NCBI GenBank assembly: GCA_032718475.1
Contig: JAUCBJ010004623.1
Location: forward strand, 1 to 30,829
Direction of reading: 5' to 3'
Length of the DNA stretch: 30,829 bases
Source: Nemertoderma westbladi
Lineage: Eukaryota; Xenacoelomorpha; Nemertodermatida; Nemertodermatidae
The first letter of the stretch is position 1; each line of letters begins with the position of its first letter. The notes beneath the pieces are model-generated. The model made no database searches. It was given only the letters and a program-made list of their open reading frames with translations, and was not told the origin of the DNA. Made by a program: the position numbers and the translations under genes. Shown here piece after piece: positions 1 to 9,918 of the stretch.

Positions 1-898
1 CATCAACCAAAAATAAATAGGCCTACTTATTCCGAAAAAAATAATTACATATTCCAAAAATAAATAAACAATTCCCAAAAATTAATAATACAATTAAATA
101 GACCAAATATAACGTTGGCATTTATTAAATGACTACCCACAAAACGCAAATCTATCCGCCTTTGTGAAAATCATGTTTAAAGTAAGAATTAATGGAAAAG
201 TGCTGATTACTGGGGCCGGCTATTCTAATCAAAACAATAAACAATAATATGCTTGACAGTGTAAAGTATCAATTTAAAGTAAATCTATATCTCTATTCTT
301 TGTTATGGAATGCATGAGCTGACATTAAAAATACACGTATTAACACGATAAAATGATAAACACATGCTAAATATATAACAAAACAGTAATTATTTTAAAA
401 TTTAATTACAATGCTATGAGATAAACAATATAATTACATATAGATTGTAGATTGAGTTACAAAGGATGCATTACATACAAGTACATTCTTCAATCTACTT
501 TAAGTTGCTATCCGTATTGATTTACAACTTGTAAAACATTCAATGGTTGGTTATACTGTACAATAGGAGTATAGTATAATCTCTTCTGTATACATCCGTC
601 GAGGAAGGGTTTGTTAGAAATTGATGTCACCAACCATGGATTCCGGACCGAGATGCACCATGAGATGCACCATCAGTGAGCAAAAATTACTTTGCATCAT
701 CAGCAAATTGAATAACCACTGTCCAATCCAGGCCTGTTGTAAGAAATTAAACAACTTGGATGTCACCATTGAGTCCCTGCACAGAGGCGCCCTTCGATAC
801 TAATGAAAGGGTTCTACTTATTTCTTCCTTATCATATTCTACTAGGGTAGATACCGGTTGTATATTAATTAGTAGATATTTGAGGTGAAAAAAATGTT
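1..898. other. AT-rich non-coding DNA
   Basis: No supported gene. The first 100 bases hold an imperfect short repeat of the type TATTCCnAAAAATAA. A short ORF at 621-803 has no recognisable domain and contains the doubled word GAGATGCACCAT near 650-672. I see nothing else. Confidence 0.6.
890..898 (+). repeat. Target-site duplication, left copy
   Basis: AAAAATGTT lies immediately before the left inverted repeat of the foldback element and is repeated exactly at 1028-1036 after the right inverted repeat. A 9-bp duplication fits cut-and-paste transposition. Confidence 0.75.
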
Positions 899-1027
899 GG
901 GTATAACTTTTCGCCGTATCCGTATCCATCCGCATTCGCCGTATCCGTATGCACATACGCGTATGTGCAATGTACATACGGATACGGCAAATGCATACGG
1001 ATACGGATTCGGCGAAAAGTTATACCC
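899..1027. mobile_element. Foldback MITE, 129 bp, 9-bp TSD
   Basis: The ends are perfect 18-bp terminal inverted repeats, GGGTATAACTTTTCGCCG at 899-916 and its complement at 1010-1027. Pairing continues imperfectly through almost the whole element, so it could form one hairpin with arms of roughly 57-60 bp. The interior is built from repeated words such as CCGTATCC and GTATCCGTAT. It has no coding capacity, so it would depend on a transposase encoded elsewhere. Termini beginning GGG with a 9-bp duplication would fit a Mutator- or Merlin-like DNA transposon, but the superfamily is an inference. Confidence 0.8.
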
Positions 1028-1432
1028 AAAAATGTTGGTGTGAGATTAGGAGCTGCACTTAATGAAATTTCAATCAGGTTGTTATTGTAAATCAGATTGC
1101 AATACCATTTTTGAAAAATAGACCTTTAACTTAAAATTGTTGGTTTGGTTGTATGTCTCAAAGGGTCACTGTAAAACGTGGGTAACTTGGTTATATCGTC
1201 GTCCAGGATACTTTGGTCGCGTCAATTTAAATATTGTTTTGCTAGCGAATATTTATAAGGAAAATAAACAAACATTTAGTATTTCATCGTGATAACACTT
1301 TAAAATAGAATTAACCACAATGACCTCATATTGGCGGTAAGGGTCTCGTTCCTCACAAATTTTTACAGACGTGCTAAACCAGTTTTAATAAATATATTAA
1401 TTAATTCTTTTACATGCAAACATGGGGGTAAT

Positions 1433-1459
1433 GGGGGGGGGGGGGGGGGGGGGGGGGGG
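1433..1459 (+). repeat. Poly-G run, 27 G
   Basis: Twenty-seven consecutive G. Such a run can form G-quadruplexes and its true length is hard to sequence, so the count should be treated as approximate. Confidence 0.9.
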
Positions 1460-1873
1460 TATGTTTGACAATTTATTTCTTCCAGCGTGTAATAAATATA
1501 TATAAGGAAATTGCATGCGAGATCACGAACTGTTGGGATGTTGCATGCATTGATGTAAGTAAGGTCTTACCTTCACCGTCATTTGTAAAAAGGTTTGAGA
1601 AATGATTGAGAGTAGGACTATACTAGGAGAAAGATGTCAGCTGTAGTGTAGGTATGTGATGGATGCACCTGTGACATGTAATGCATTAATGCATAGGGAT
1701 ATATGTATGTATCCTGATCATAGGAATGAAAGAAATTACCCATGGTTTTGTCATAATTATATTTCTTATGTCCGAATATACAACAATCATGCAATAAAGT
1801 AAATCAGCTGACATCATGAATACTGATGTATGACGTTTAGGTTCAGAAGCTTCGGAAAGATGGGGCTAACTAT

Positions 1874-1905
1874 GGGGGGGTGGGGGGGGGGGGGGGGGGG
1901 GGGGG
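1874..1905 (+). repeat. Poly-G run interrupted once, G7-T-G24
   Basis: Seven G, one T, then twenty-four G. Length is uncertain for the same technical reason as any long homopolymer. Confidence 0.9.
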
Positions 1906-2439
1906 TACCCACCTAAGTACTGCATAGGCCTACTCTCTTACCCACTCCCTCTAGGCGAGTTTGTTATTCAACCTTGGAATTATAATCCGGTTTTGTATTA
2001 TTCACATGGAAGCTACTGTAACAATCAGAGTGCAACAGCTTATACTGCATTTCTGATGTAAGATAGCTAGCTGGTTGTTAAAGATGAACTCTCCGCCGCT
2101 CCCATGTACATGGTGAAGTCCATTATACTGAGAGTTCAATTTCATGGTTCGTGAATCCAGCGGGAACGCTTTATGCCATTTTCAACAGATAATAGGTTGA
2201 CACTATCATGTTCATGTTTCCTCTTATTGGTTAAAACGGACATCGGCTATTTATTGTAACAAATTCATCAGTTTCCTCAACATAATTATAAAGTTTTGTT
2301 TTAAAGTTTAAATTGTACGAGGCTTATTGAATTTTCTACATTTTGTCTATATAATCTCTATTATAATTCCGCCTAGGGTGTATTTGCATTTAATATTGCT
2401 TATATATTTATACATTTTATATCAATAACAATTTAATAC

Positions 2440-2800
2440 TATAATAATAACTATAATAATAATAATAATAAATTTATATAGCGCTTTTTTAAAATGAGTT
2501 GTTCAAAGCGCTGCATAACACATAAGATTATATCATTAAGTAGATTCAAATTCGAGTTTGAAAAGGTAAGCCTTTAAGGAGTTTTTAAACCTATTTACTG
2601 AAGGTGAGTAGCGTATTTGCATAGGAAGAGAGTTCAAAATAGTTGGTGCTGCGACTGAAAATGATCTTCGAGCATATGTTTGTAGATTGTAGTGCGGGAC
2701 TACAAGTAGACACTGATTCGCTGAATGAAGCTGACGGGATGGGATGGTTGATGGGGGTGTAAAAGATTAGCAAGATAACTCGGGCCAATGTTATTGAGGC
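2440..2800. repeat. Dispersed repeat with TATATAGCGC / AAAGCGCT core
   Basis: An (ATA)n tract at about 2441-2471 is followed by a perfect 8-bp inverted repeat, AGCGCTTT at 2480-2487 with AAAGCGCT at 2505-2512. Next comes a stretch with words such as GGAAGAGAGTTC and GCTGCGACTGAAAATG. From memory this arrangement resembles a very widespread dispersed repeat of aquatic animal genomes. The 65-codon minus-strand ORF inside it (2591-2788) has no domain and is probably not a gene. The class of the repeat is unresolved. Confidence 0.45.
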
Positions 2801-2828
2801 ACTTATAAGTTAATAATGCGATCTATAT

Positions 2829-3002
2829 ATATCTTTGATATATATTTACTTACTTGTTACTGCCGCTGCCGGAACTAACTCTCAAATGGTAAAACGCTAA
2901 AAAGTTTATAAATTTTCGATTATATTACATAATCTTTATCAAATAAACTAAAGCAAGTAAGTAGACGACGATACAGTCGAGTTAGATATCTTTGATATAT
3001 AT
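2829..3002. repeat. 140-bp segment flanked by 17-bp direct repeats
   Basis: The 17-bp word ATATCTTTGATATATAT occurs at 2829-2845 and again at 2986-3002. The 140 bp between begins with TTACTTACTTG and contains the near-complementary CAAGTAAGT near its right end. This looks like a small insertion with a long target-site duplication, as LINE-mobilised SINEs make, but neither a poly-A tail nor tRNA boxes are visible. Confidence 0.4.
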
Positions 3003-5076
3003 ATGATTAAGGTATGATATGGTTTATTATCCAAGCGGGACTAGTTCGTTAATAACGGTAAGTACGTTTCAATAATGAATGTAATAATTGAATTAAGACC
3101 AGGTTGCGCTGCTCGAGTGTTCAGAACGCCGGCCGTTTTTCCAAACAGTTGAACCTTTTAACTCGAACGAAACAGGCTAAGTCTATCCGCGCCGCATGTA
3201 GAGTAATGTAGCGACTATTTAATTTCAAATACCAGCACATTTAATAGATGGGTTCTGTGTAAGTAACAATATCAACACATTAATATAATATCAACAAATA
3301 ACAGCATGTGTACTAACTAACAATTTACAAATATTATAGCACCGTCATCGGACATAACAACGCAACTACCACCAATGCTATCTACATACAGTGAACGATT
3401 GCATTCGCCAACTGTATATATGTACTGTACCTCTTATAGCATGGGTGCTGATCGCGCCCAAAGAAGACACAATAAGCTGGACGACCGCAACAACGCAACA
3501 CTGATCTGCCTACGAGCCCAAGACATACAGTCTGAGTATCTGGGCTGGCGGCTATCACAAACTGGCGCATCCTTGGCGCCATCCCGCCGAATGCAGACCC
3601 AATGTAGAGTGGTACCACATGGTTTACTGCTGGGAGAGGAGTAAGTGTTTGGGCCGGTCATTGTGAACATGAGCATTGTAAGACCAATTGCTTTAGATTT
3701 CGATTTTTATTCGATTATTATTATTATCAATAATAATAATTGTTTGAGCCATAATGTCTTAAAAATTGAAACCAATATTTGACAGGCTATGCATAAAATA
3801 TACCACTTTAATTTATTAATAACTTTGTAACATTTCCTTTCGCGAGCGGTACACTGTTCGGTCACCGATCCATTGAATGTGAACATGGATTACCTGCCAC
3901 ATGATCAAATTTTCAAATAATTATGTATATTTATATTTTGTAAACACATATATGCACAGAATACGCCTAAGTTGTTAAATGTAAATCACTTTCTCATCTA
4001 CTAAAATCGTATTCATATGTAGTATTGTAGCTCATCTTCACTGACAAACTAGTTTTATGAGCGTCATTGCATCAGCATCTGGCTGAGCTACTTGATTAGT
4101 TAACTTGGGTTTATGGAAACAAGGCGCCCTACACTCAGGACTTGTGTGTTACCGGTATGTGCCGAATTGATAAAACTCATCACATTTATCAGCCCTCATC
4201 CCTCGGGCATGTTAATTAGGTTTTGGACAGGAAATTGACACGATGTTCTTGGTAATTATTGGATGAAGGTTTCGGCTTGAAGCACGACAATATTATTCAT
4301 TTCAACATAAAGCCGTGCGAACGGCCTAAAAGTTTCTCATTAATTATAATTTAAATTCGTATTATTTACTCTATATAATGACACGTAACTACTCGGATTT
4401 CATTATTTTAAAAATAATTGGTAAAAATATATTTTTCAAAATTTAGTTACCTAACTATATACCTATAACTATATACTATATACAATATATATTAACAAAG
4501 CATGTTAATATTTGTAATAATTTTCTTGTTGAAAACAATATAAAAAACAATGTCCAAATAGGTAAATTTAACTAAATTTAACTAATACTAAATAAATCCT
4601 TTAAATTATTCCTTCAACAACAAATCATTGATGATCTGAACTTCAATATTTGTTTTTCATCCGTAAATCTAATTCTTTTTTTTCAATTCGGCGTGAAATA
4701 CGCCATGAAATAAAGTTGGGCTCCGTGGTGCTATATATCACGGCATGAAATAAAAGTAACAGTGTTCTTTCAGTATGGTTGTACCATATTCAACATTCAC
4801 ACTGAGGTAAGCCTAACAGGGTAAGTCCTTCATTCTGTCGCTACCTACACCTGTAGGCCTTTTGAATCTCTTTTTTTTAGTATAGGCCTACGCACTGTAA
4901 TTATTTACTTTATGTAACTTTAATTTGTTACTTTATTGATTTCCTTCACTTACAACCCAAGTATTAATTCCACTTAGTGTTATGAAATGAAATGGTAAGT
5001 ATTAGATAGTTAACGGCAAAGGCCCAGGTAATATAGCAGAGCTTGTAGACCCTAGGTCAGTGCTTAGGTCGTAAGC
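3003..5076. other. Non-coding DNA
   Basis: Mostly AT-rich with no supported gene. The stretch 3430-3640 is visibly more GC-rich and open in three overlapping frames on both strands, but none shows a domain I recognise. About 4430-4600 is low-complexity, rich in CTATATAC and AATTTAACTA words. Two TAGGCC words occur at 4854 and 4883. Confidence 0.45.
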
Positions 5077-5097
5077 GGGGGGGGGGGGGGGGGGGGG
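5077..5097 (+). repeat. Poly-G run, 21 G
   Basis: Twenty-one consecutive G, lying about 50 bp from the 3' end of the LINE-C fragment. Confidence 0.9.
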
Positions 5098-5149
5098 CGT
5101 TTTGTTTCAATTTTTGAAAATTAATTATTTTATTTTTAATGAAAATTTC

Positions 5150-5700
5150 AATTTTGGAAGTAGATAGGGAATTTAGAAGATGCAAGTTGTAGGTCTTGGT
5201 AAAGGTTTGCTTCGTTTTTTGAACTTGATATCAGCGGGGATCGAGTTCCAGATGATTGGGCCCTGGTAGCGAATACTGTAGAACGTTGGGAAGAATCAAG
5301 ACGAAGTTTAGGATCTGTGAAACCAGAGGTGGTACGCCAAGCGAGTGGAGTAGCCGTGAGATATTTTTTTGAAAATTTTACCAATGGAATATTGTTGTTG
5401 ATTACACCGTACATAAGTGAGGAGGTAAGATGGATAACGATTTATAGATAGTGTTTGAAGATGATCGGTAGTGAGAAAATGTGATGCATCGGATAATTTT
5501 ATTAATTTTGGTTCGTAAATGACTGAGAGAGGAATAATGGGTTTTATCCCAAAATAAAATGTCGTTTTGTGAGATGGTGCCAACCGTCACCGTCAGTGTG
5601 ATTTATAGGTGATTGATTCGATTAGTCTGAGCAACAATCCGGTAGACAGAGTTTAATGCGACGGTCAATGGTTAGGCTTTTACCGATAGGTAAGAAGAAA
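5150..5700 (-). mobile_element. LINE-C: 3' end of a non-LTR retrotransposon (degenerate)
   Basis: Reading the minus strand across about 5580 to 5160 gives the C-terminal region of a LINE reverse transcriptase in several frames. Segments of the type HGYSTRLAYHLWF and SIRYQGPIIWNSIPADIK match the region after the palm/thumb that ends many CR1/L2-like LINE proteins. The frames change at least twice, so the copy is dead. Nothing of the catalytic palm is visible, so it is a 5'-truncated fragment, as target-primed reverse transcription usually leaves. The overlapping minus-strand ORFs at 5148-5414, 5308-5583 and 5402-5590 are pieces of it. The upstream limit near 5700 is approximate. Confidence 0.65.
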
Positions 5701-6635
5701 CAACTGGCACAGTCAGACAGTTGTACTCATGGTACATAGTGCATGCACTATCTTAGAATCTGAGAATTTTATAAAAACAATCCCACATAAAAAGTCGTGA
5801 GGTATGGGGAATCATGCCCGATAAATGCAATCCTGCCAGAGGGCTGCAATGGAGCGCAGCGGCGGAGGTCGCAAAGCGGACTGTAGCGTAGCGGAACGTA
5901 AGAATTGGACCACCCAATATGTTAAGACTAAGGTGAAGGATGTTCTGTTCATAGCGAGTATGGACGAGTTTCGTTTAATTCTAGTTGAGATTTCTTGAGT
6001 TTCAGTTTCGGCCAATCAGAGCGTCCCATTCGTATACCATCGCATCGCCCCTTGGCTCTGATAATTTGCGAATGACCTTACATTTGGCCTATGTATCTAT
6101 GGTCAAAAAATTTGGAAATTTGTTAGAGCCGTTATAAATTTGATCACTCACTCACTCACTTCCTCACTCACTCACTCACCCACTCACTCAATCATTGTCA
6201 ACAAGGTTTTCTTTCTAGGATTCCTTACAGAAAGTAACCAGCCAGTTCCTAATTATATTAGGTTACATATTTTTGGTTCTATCAAACATTTTTATGGGTT
6301 GATTTACAGTATTTTATTATGCGCATTACCAATGTTTCATTGAACAGTATATGCCATTAATCATTATATGTACTACAGCTAACAGCTATATGGCTGCAGT
6401 TCATAAGAGCAGCAGATACCATCAGTGATGGAATGACTGATTATTTCAGATATTCGTTATCTTATTTACGTTGGAATTAGGTGAAATTTCTTCATAAATG
6501 ATTAAATGCCTATTAGCTATTAAGGTCGGTAGGCCTACACACAAATTAAATGAGTTCCCTAATATAAGGCATTAATGTGGTAAACCAGTTATGTTCCTTA
6601 AAAATTAAATCTTTATTGTAAGTCTCTATTCCAGA
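5701..6635. other. Non-coding DNA with small repeats
   Basis: No supported gene. It contains the perfect 16-bp palindrome ATAGTGCATGCACTAT at 5736-5751, a GC-rich patch at 5820-5900 of unknown origin, and a (CTCA)n microsatellite at about 6144-6190. Confidence 0.5.
6144..6190 (+). repeat. (CTCA)n microsatellite
   Basis: Around eleven imperfect copies of the tetranucleotide CTCA in a row. Confidence 0.85.
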
Positions 6636-6641
6636 GTCTCA

Positions 6642-7256
6642 AGACTAATACAAGACTGCATGTATCCTAATACAAGACTGCATGTCCTGCATGTATCCTA
6701 ATACAAGACTGCATGTATCCTAATACAAGACTGCATGTATCCTAATACAAGACTGCATGTATCCTAATACAAGACTGCATATATCCTAATACAAGACTGC
6801 ATGTATCCTAATACAAGACTGCATGTATCCTAATACAAGAATGAATGTATCCTAATACAAGACTACATGTATCCTAATACAAGACTGCATGTATCCTAAC
6901 ACAAGACTGCATGTATCCTAATACAAGACTGCATGTATCCTAATACAAGACTACATGTATCCTAATAAAAGACTGCATGTATCCTAATACAATACTGCAT
7001 GTATCCTAATACAAGACTGCATTGTATCCTAATACAAGACTGCATGTATCCTAATACAAGACTGCATGTATCCTAATACAAGACTGCATGTATCCTAATA
7101 CAAGACTGCATGTATCCTATTACAAGACTGCATTGTATCCTATTACAAGACTGCATGTATCCTAATACAAGACTGCATTGTATCTTAATACAAGGCTACA
7201 TTGTATCCTAATACAAGACTGCATGTATCCTAATACAAGACTGCATGTATCCTGCA
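6642..7256 (+). repeat. 22-bp minisatellite, about 28 copies
   Basis: A tandem array with a 22-bp unit centred on ACAAGACTGCATGTATCCT. Most copies are identical or differ by one base. A few gain one T (GCATTGTATCC) and the second copy carries a short CCTGCATG insertion. The array runs straight into the remains of LINE-B. Confidence 0.95.
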
Positions 7257-7261
7257 TGCCT

Positions 7262-7733
7262 ATTCAATATGTTGTTTCAGGGTGGGTTGAACGCCTATTC
7301 GGCCGTTGGGTTGGGTTCCTATTATCACTCCCTAAGAAAGGAAAGTTATCGCTACCTAACACAGTTCGAGGGATCACACTCCTGCCATTATTGTGGGCCA
7401 AACCATTCGATCTGGTATTTTTCAATCGTTTAAGGCTTAACAAAGATGGTTGAACATCCCGGGAGCTCGAACCGCCTTTCAAAAAGGCCGGAGCTGTCTA
7501 CTGCATGTCCTGACTGTAAAAATAATAAATCACCTTCGCCCCAAAAAACAAACGCCGTTGATTTGTCATCCTTACCGACTTCAGTGCGGCTTTCGATAAA
7601 ATCAGTAGCCCTCAAACTTTTTATAATACTCGCCTCAATGGGATATATTTTTAACAGCATTAATCTCTCTTTGCATAGTCACAAGAGTTGTTGTGAAATT
7701 CAATTGTTATTACATAACACCTAGTTCACATTC
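7262..7733 (+). mobile_element. LINE-B, left part: broken reverse transcriptase
   Basis: This is the degenerate 5' half of a LINE reverse transcriptase spread over three frames. About 7315-7440 encodes a SLPKKGKLSLPNTVRGITLL segment, the usual fingers motif of LINE RTs. About 7475-7555, in another frame, encodes AFQKGRSC followed by a helix. About 7564-7625 encodes TDFSAAFDKIS, which is catalytic motif A with both aspartates kept. Frame shifts and stops show a pseudogene. The reading breaks off at 7733 where LINE-A has inserted, and related sequence resumes at 11373. The palm between motifs A and B is therefore split by the insertion. Confidence 0.75.
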
Positions 7734-7744
7734 TATCTGGAATA
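7734..7744 (+). repeat. Target-site duplication of LINE-A, left copy
   Basis: TATCTGGAATA, repeated exactly at 11362-11372 just after the 3' tail of LINE-A. It marks the insertion point inside LINE-B. Confidence 0.85.
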
Positions 7745-8163
7745 GAACAGGTCAGGTCAGGTATTCTAGGTCAATGATCAGGAAAACTTGCCACCTCCGT
7801 GCAGCATGAAGGAGGTGCCACCTGTAGCTGCATAGACCCTCTTACTAGGGCAAATCTGTTCCTGTAACTAGGATCCCCTTCGTTCTGGGATAAGGGCGCC
7901 CTTGGTCCTGGATTACGGACCCATATACTTAGCTGCAGGGGTATATGGCCTGGCCAGGCAGATGGTGATCTACCAATGGCTGGTCAGGAGTAGTGTTCTC
8001 ATGTCCACTCTGAGTGCACTTCACTGCGACCTGCACCTGGCAGCAGGGGTACAGGGCATGACCCAGCAGATGAGCTGCAGAGCCAATGGTGGGTCATGTG
8101 CGCCAGAGTAGATATGGGTGATGGGCCTCATATCTGACTCCACAGCGACACCCAACCTGTGGA
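7745..8163 (+). promoter_or_regulatory. LINE-A leader (5' UTR) with serial hairpins
   Basis: This is untranslated leader between the 5' boundary and the first ATG of the endonuclease frame. Five inverted repeats follow one another: CACCTCC/GGAGGTG at about 7792-7817, GGTCC/GGACC at about 7904-7921, the pair of hairpins at 7949-7988 and 8057-8098, and AGATATG/CATATCT at about 8110-8134. LINE leaders commonly hold internal promoters and structured RNA, but which function these have cannot be read from sequence. Confidence 0.55.
7931..8098 (+). repeat. Two diverged tandem copies of a hairpin unit in the LINE-A leader
   Basis: Two units about 108 bp apart share GCAGGGGTA, GCAGATG and CAATGG blocks. 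Each folds: CCTGGCCAG (7949-7957) with CTGGTCAGG (7980-7988), and CATGACCCA (8057-8065) with TGGGTCATG (8090-8098). The arms align without gaps and differ at four left-arm and three right-arm positions. Every difference keeps a base pair (three double changes and one G-U to A-U). Confidence 0.7.
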
Positions 8164-9254
8164 ATGGCAAACCAGGGTGTGGTATTTGCCCCGAGAGCTG
8201 ACTCGACAAAAAAGCACCCCCCAACCCCCACTATGGATTACATTAGTAATGCGGAGGTCTGGCCACTAGAGGCCAGTGGAATTACCGGACACAATCGGCT
8301 TCACAGGCGTCAGTTATCTCCTGACCGGCTGCCTGTCTCACCCCCTACTGGAGAGAGAGCAGCCAACAATTCTTTAAGTCCCTTTCCTGATGACCTTTCT
8401 GGCCCAAACCCTGGGTCACCAGGGAGGCCAGATTGTGAGGGGGAGAGGGATTCTGGAGTTAGAGGCTACTCTCATGTTCCACCCCGACCAACAAAGCCAT
8501 TGGTGAATCTGAGGCAAGTCACTAGACTAGCCTCAGTAAACACCCTAACACTCGGGTCCCCAATGCGACAAGGTAGGGTGACTGCCTTGGCAGATAAGCT
8601 TTCTCTTAGCGCAGTGGGTGTTCAAAAGCAACGAATGCAGACTGGACAGACTGATGAAGTTCTGATTAAGGACATGGGGGGCGGTTGGCGACTCGCCCTC
8701 GCTTCAGCAGATGATAGTGGCAATGGTGGAATTGGTCTATTAATGAATCCAACTGCACATGCAGCATTGGACAAAATAGACCAAATCTTTAACCGCATCA
8801 TCCGTTGTCACTTCTCATGTTCTGAAAGGCAGGCTAAGAAGTTTCCTAAGGTGGTTCTGATTGTGTGCTACTCTCCAACTAGTGTTGCTAGTTACTAGTT
8901 TACCATAATCTACAAGCAGCTACTGATGGAGTGGATCAGCATGCATTCTTAACATTCCTGGGAGACTTTAATGCAAGTCTGCATCAGTCACCTACATCGC
9001 CCTGGGTCTATAGCAATAGTGTTAATCGAAATTCCGTCCATCTTCAGGATTTTATATCCATGGATTGTTTCGGTGGATTGTTGTACAGGAGCTCTATACA
9101 AGATTGTAATGCATTTACACTTCGACCCTTCTCCAGTGATCACCGCCTTATTGTGGCCAAGGTAAGACTTAGTCTGCGTGCTAGCAGAACAACGAAGTCT
9201 GCCTTGCCGCGGCATGACTGGTCCTCTCTGTTAAGTTGCAACAGCCAAGTGTGA
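8164..9254 (+). pseudogene. LINE-A endonuclease region (frameshifted)
   Basis: Frame 1 (8164-8898, ATG at 8164) has a proline-rich N-terminus of about 120 residues, then the start of an exonuclease/endonuclease/phosphatase fold. A VNTLTLGS segment corresponds to the usual NVRTL. A GNGGIGLL segment corresponds to the central strand, and VVLIVCYSPTS to the vYAPts strand. The frame shifts near 8900 and continues to 9254 with FLGDFNAS (the GDFN motif) and SSDHRLIVAKVRL (the catalytic SDH motif). The domain would nick target DNA to prime reverse transcription. The LQExR motif reads VQKQR, so the catalytic glutamate is replaced by lysine. The stretch between GDFN and SDH is shorter than usual, suggesting an internal deletion. 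It is therefore inactive. Confidence 0.75.
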
Positions 9255-9255
9255 G

Positions 9256-9918
9256 ATCCAGCTTCACACTACAGCTGAACAACAGGTATGAGGTTCTTGC
9301 CTCTGAGGCAGCAGATCACTGTGAGGGCTATACTGCCTTCACAGAAGCAGTTAAGTTAGCAGCTGCAGATACAGTTCCTGTATACCCTCGAAACAGGAAA
9401 AGGGCCCCCTGGACTGACAACAAAATTCAGAAGTGCCGAAATGACCTTTAAAAGGCGCAGAAAGAGTCCCGACTCAAACAGACTACAGCGGCCAAGAATG
9501 CAGTTAAGGCTGCATCTAGGTCCCAGAATAGGCAGTACTCTGTTAATCTACAGGAGCTAATAAACCAACAGGTTGATGCCATCAATGTTGCTGACGACAG
9601 CAGGCAATCATCATCCCAGGCATGGAAATCGATCAACTTGCTTACTGGTCGGAAAAGCCAACCAACCACCAAGGTTAAGGCTGAATCACCAGCCGATCGC
9701 CTCAGTGGTTGGAAGGCCCACTTTCAAAAGCTACTCAATAATGATAGGGTATTGCCTGATAACTTTATATAAGTAAAAGTGTCTGAGTCTGTACTCCCAG
9801 ATATTCCCATTGGCGATATCTCCTTTGCAGAAGTGAAGGCTGCTGCAAAGAGAATGAAGAACAATCGTGCCGCCAGTGGAGTAGATGTTGTTCCCCCTGA
9901 GGTCTTTAAAATACCTGA
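9256..9918 (+). pseudogene. LINE-A linker between endonuclease and RT (stops)
   Basis: An in-register reading is interrupted by nonsense codons at about 9449 and 9771 and by a frameshift at about 9910-9918. Segments such as RSSFTLQLNNRYEVL, APWTDNKI and QAWKSINLLTGRKS match the linker that lies between endonuclease and RT in EN-RT LINEs. The last part, AAAKRMKNNRAASGVDVVPPE, is the start of the RT fingers (the K-ASGxDxxPxE motif). It confirms that 8164-11313 was once one continuous protein. Confidence 0.75.

Larger units (their letters stand above)
1037..2430. other. AT-rich non-coding DNA with two G runs
   Basis: No gene or recognisable element. It contains the G runs listed separately and an inverted repeat, GAACTCTC at 2086-2093 with GAGAGTTC at 2130-2137, around the palindrome CCATGTACATGG at 2102-2113. 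I see nothing else. Confidence 0.5.

Noticed and set aside
6642-7256. CRISPR array or clustered binding sites
   Set aside because: A continuous 22-bp tandem repeat without spacers.
7745-7861. HDV-like self-cleaving ribozyme at the LINE-A 5' end
   Set aside because: Only one terminal pairing (GAACAG/CTGTTC) could be found, far too distant for the HDV-type P1 helix, and the nested pseudoknot is not visible.
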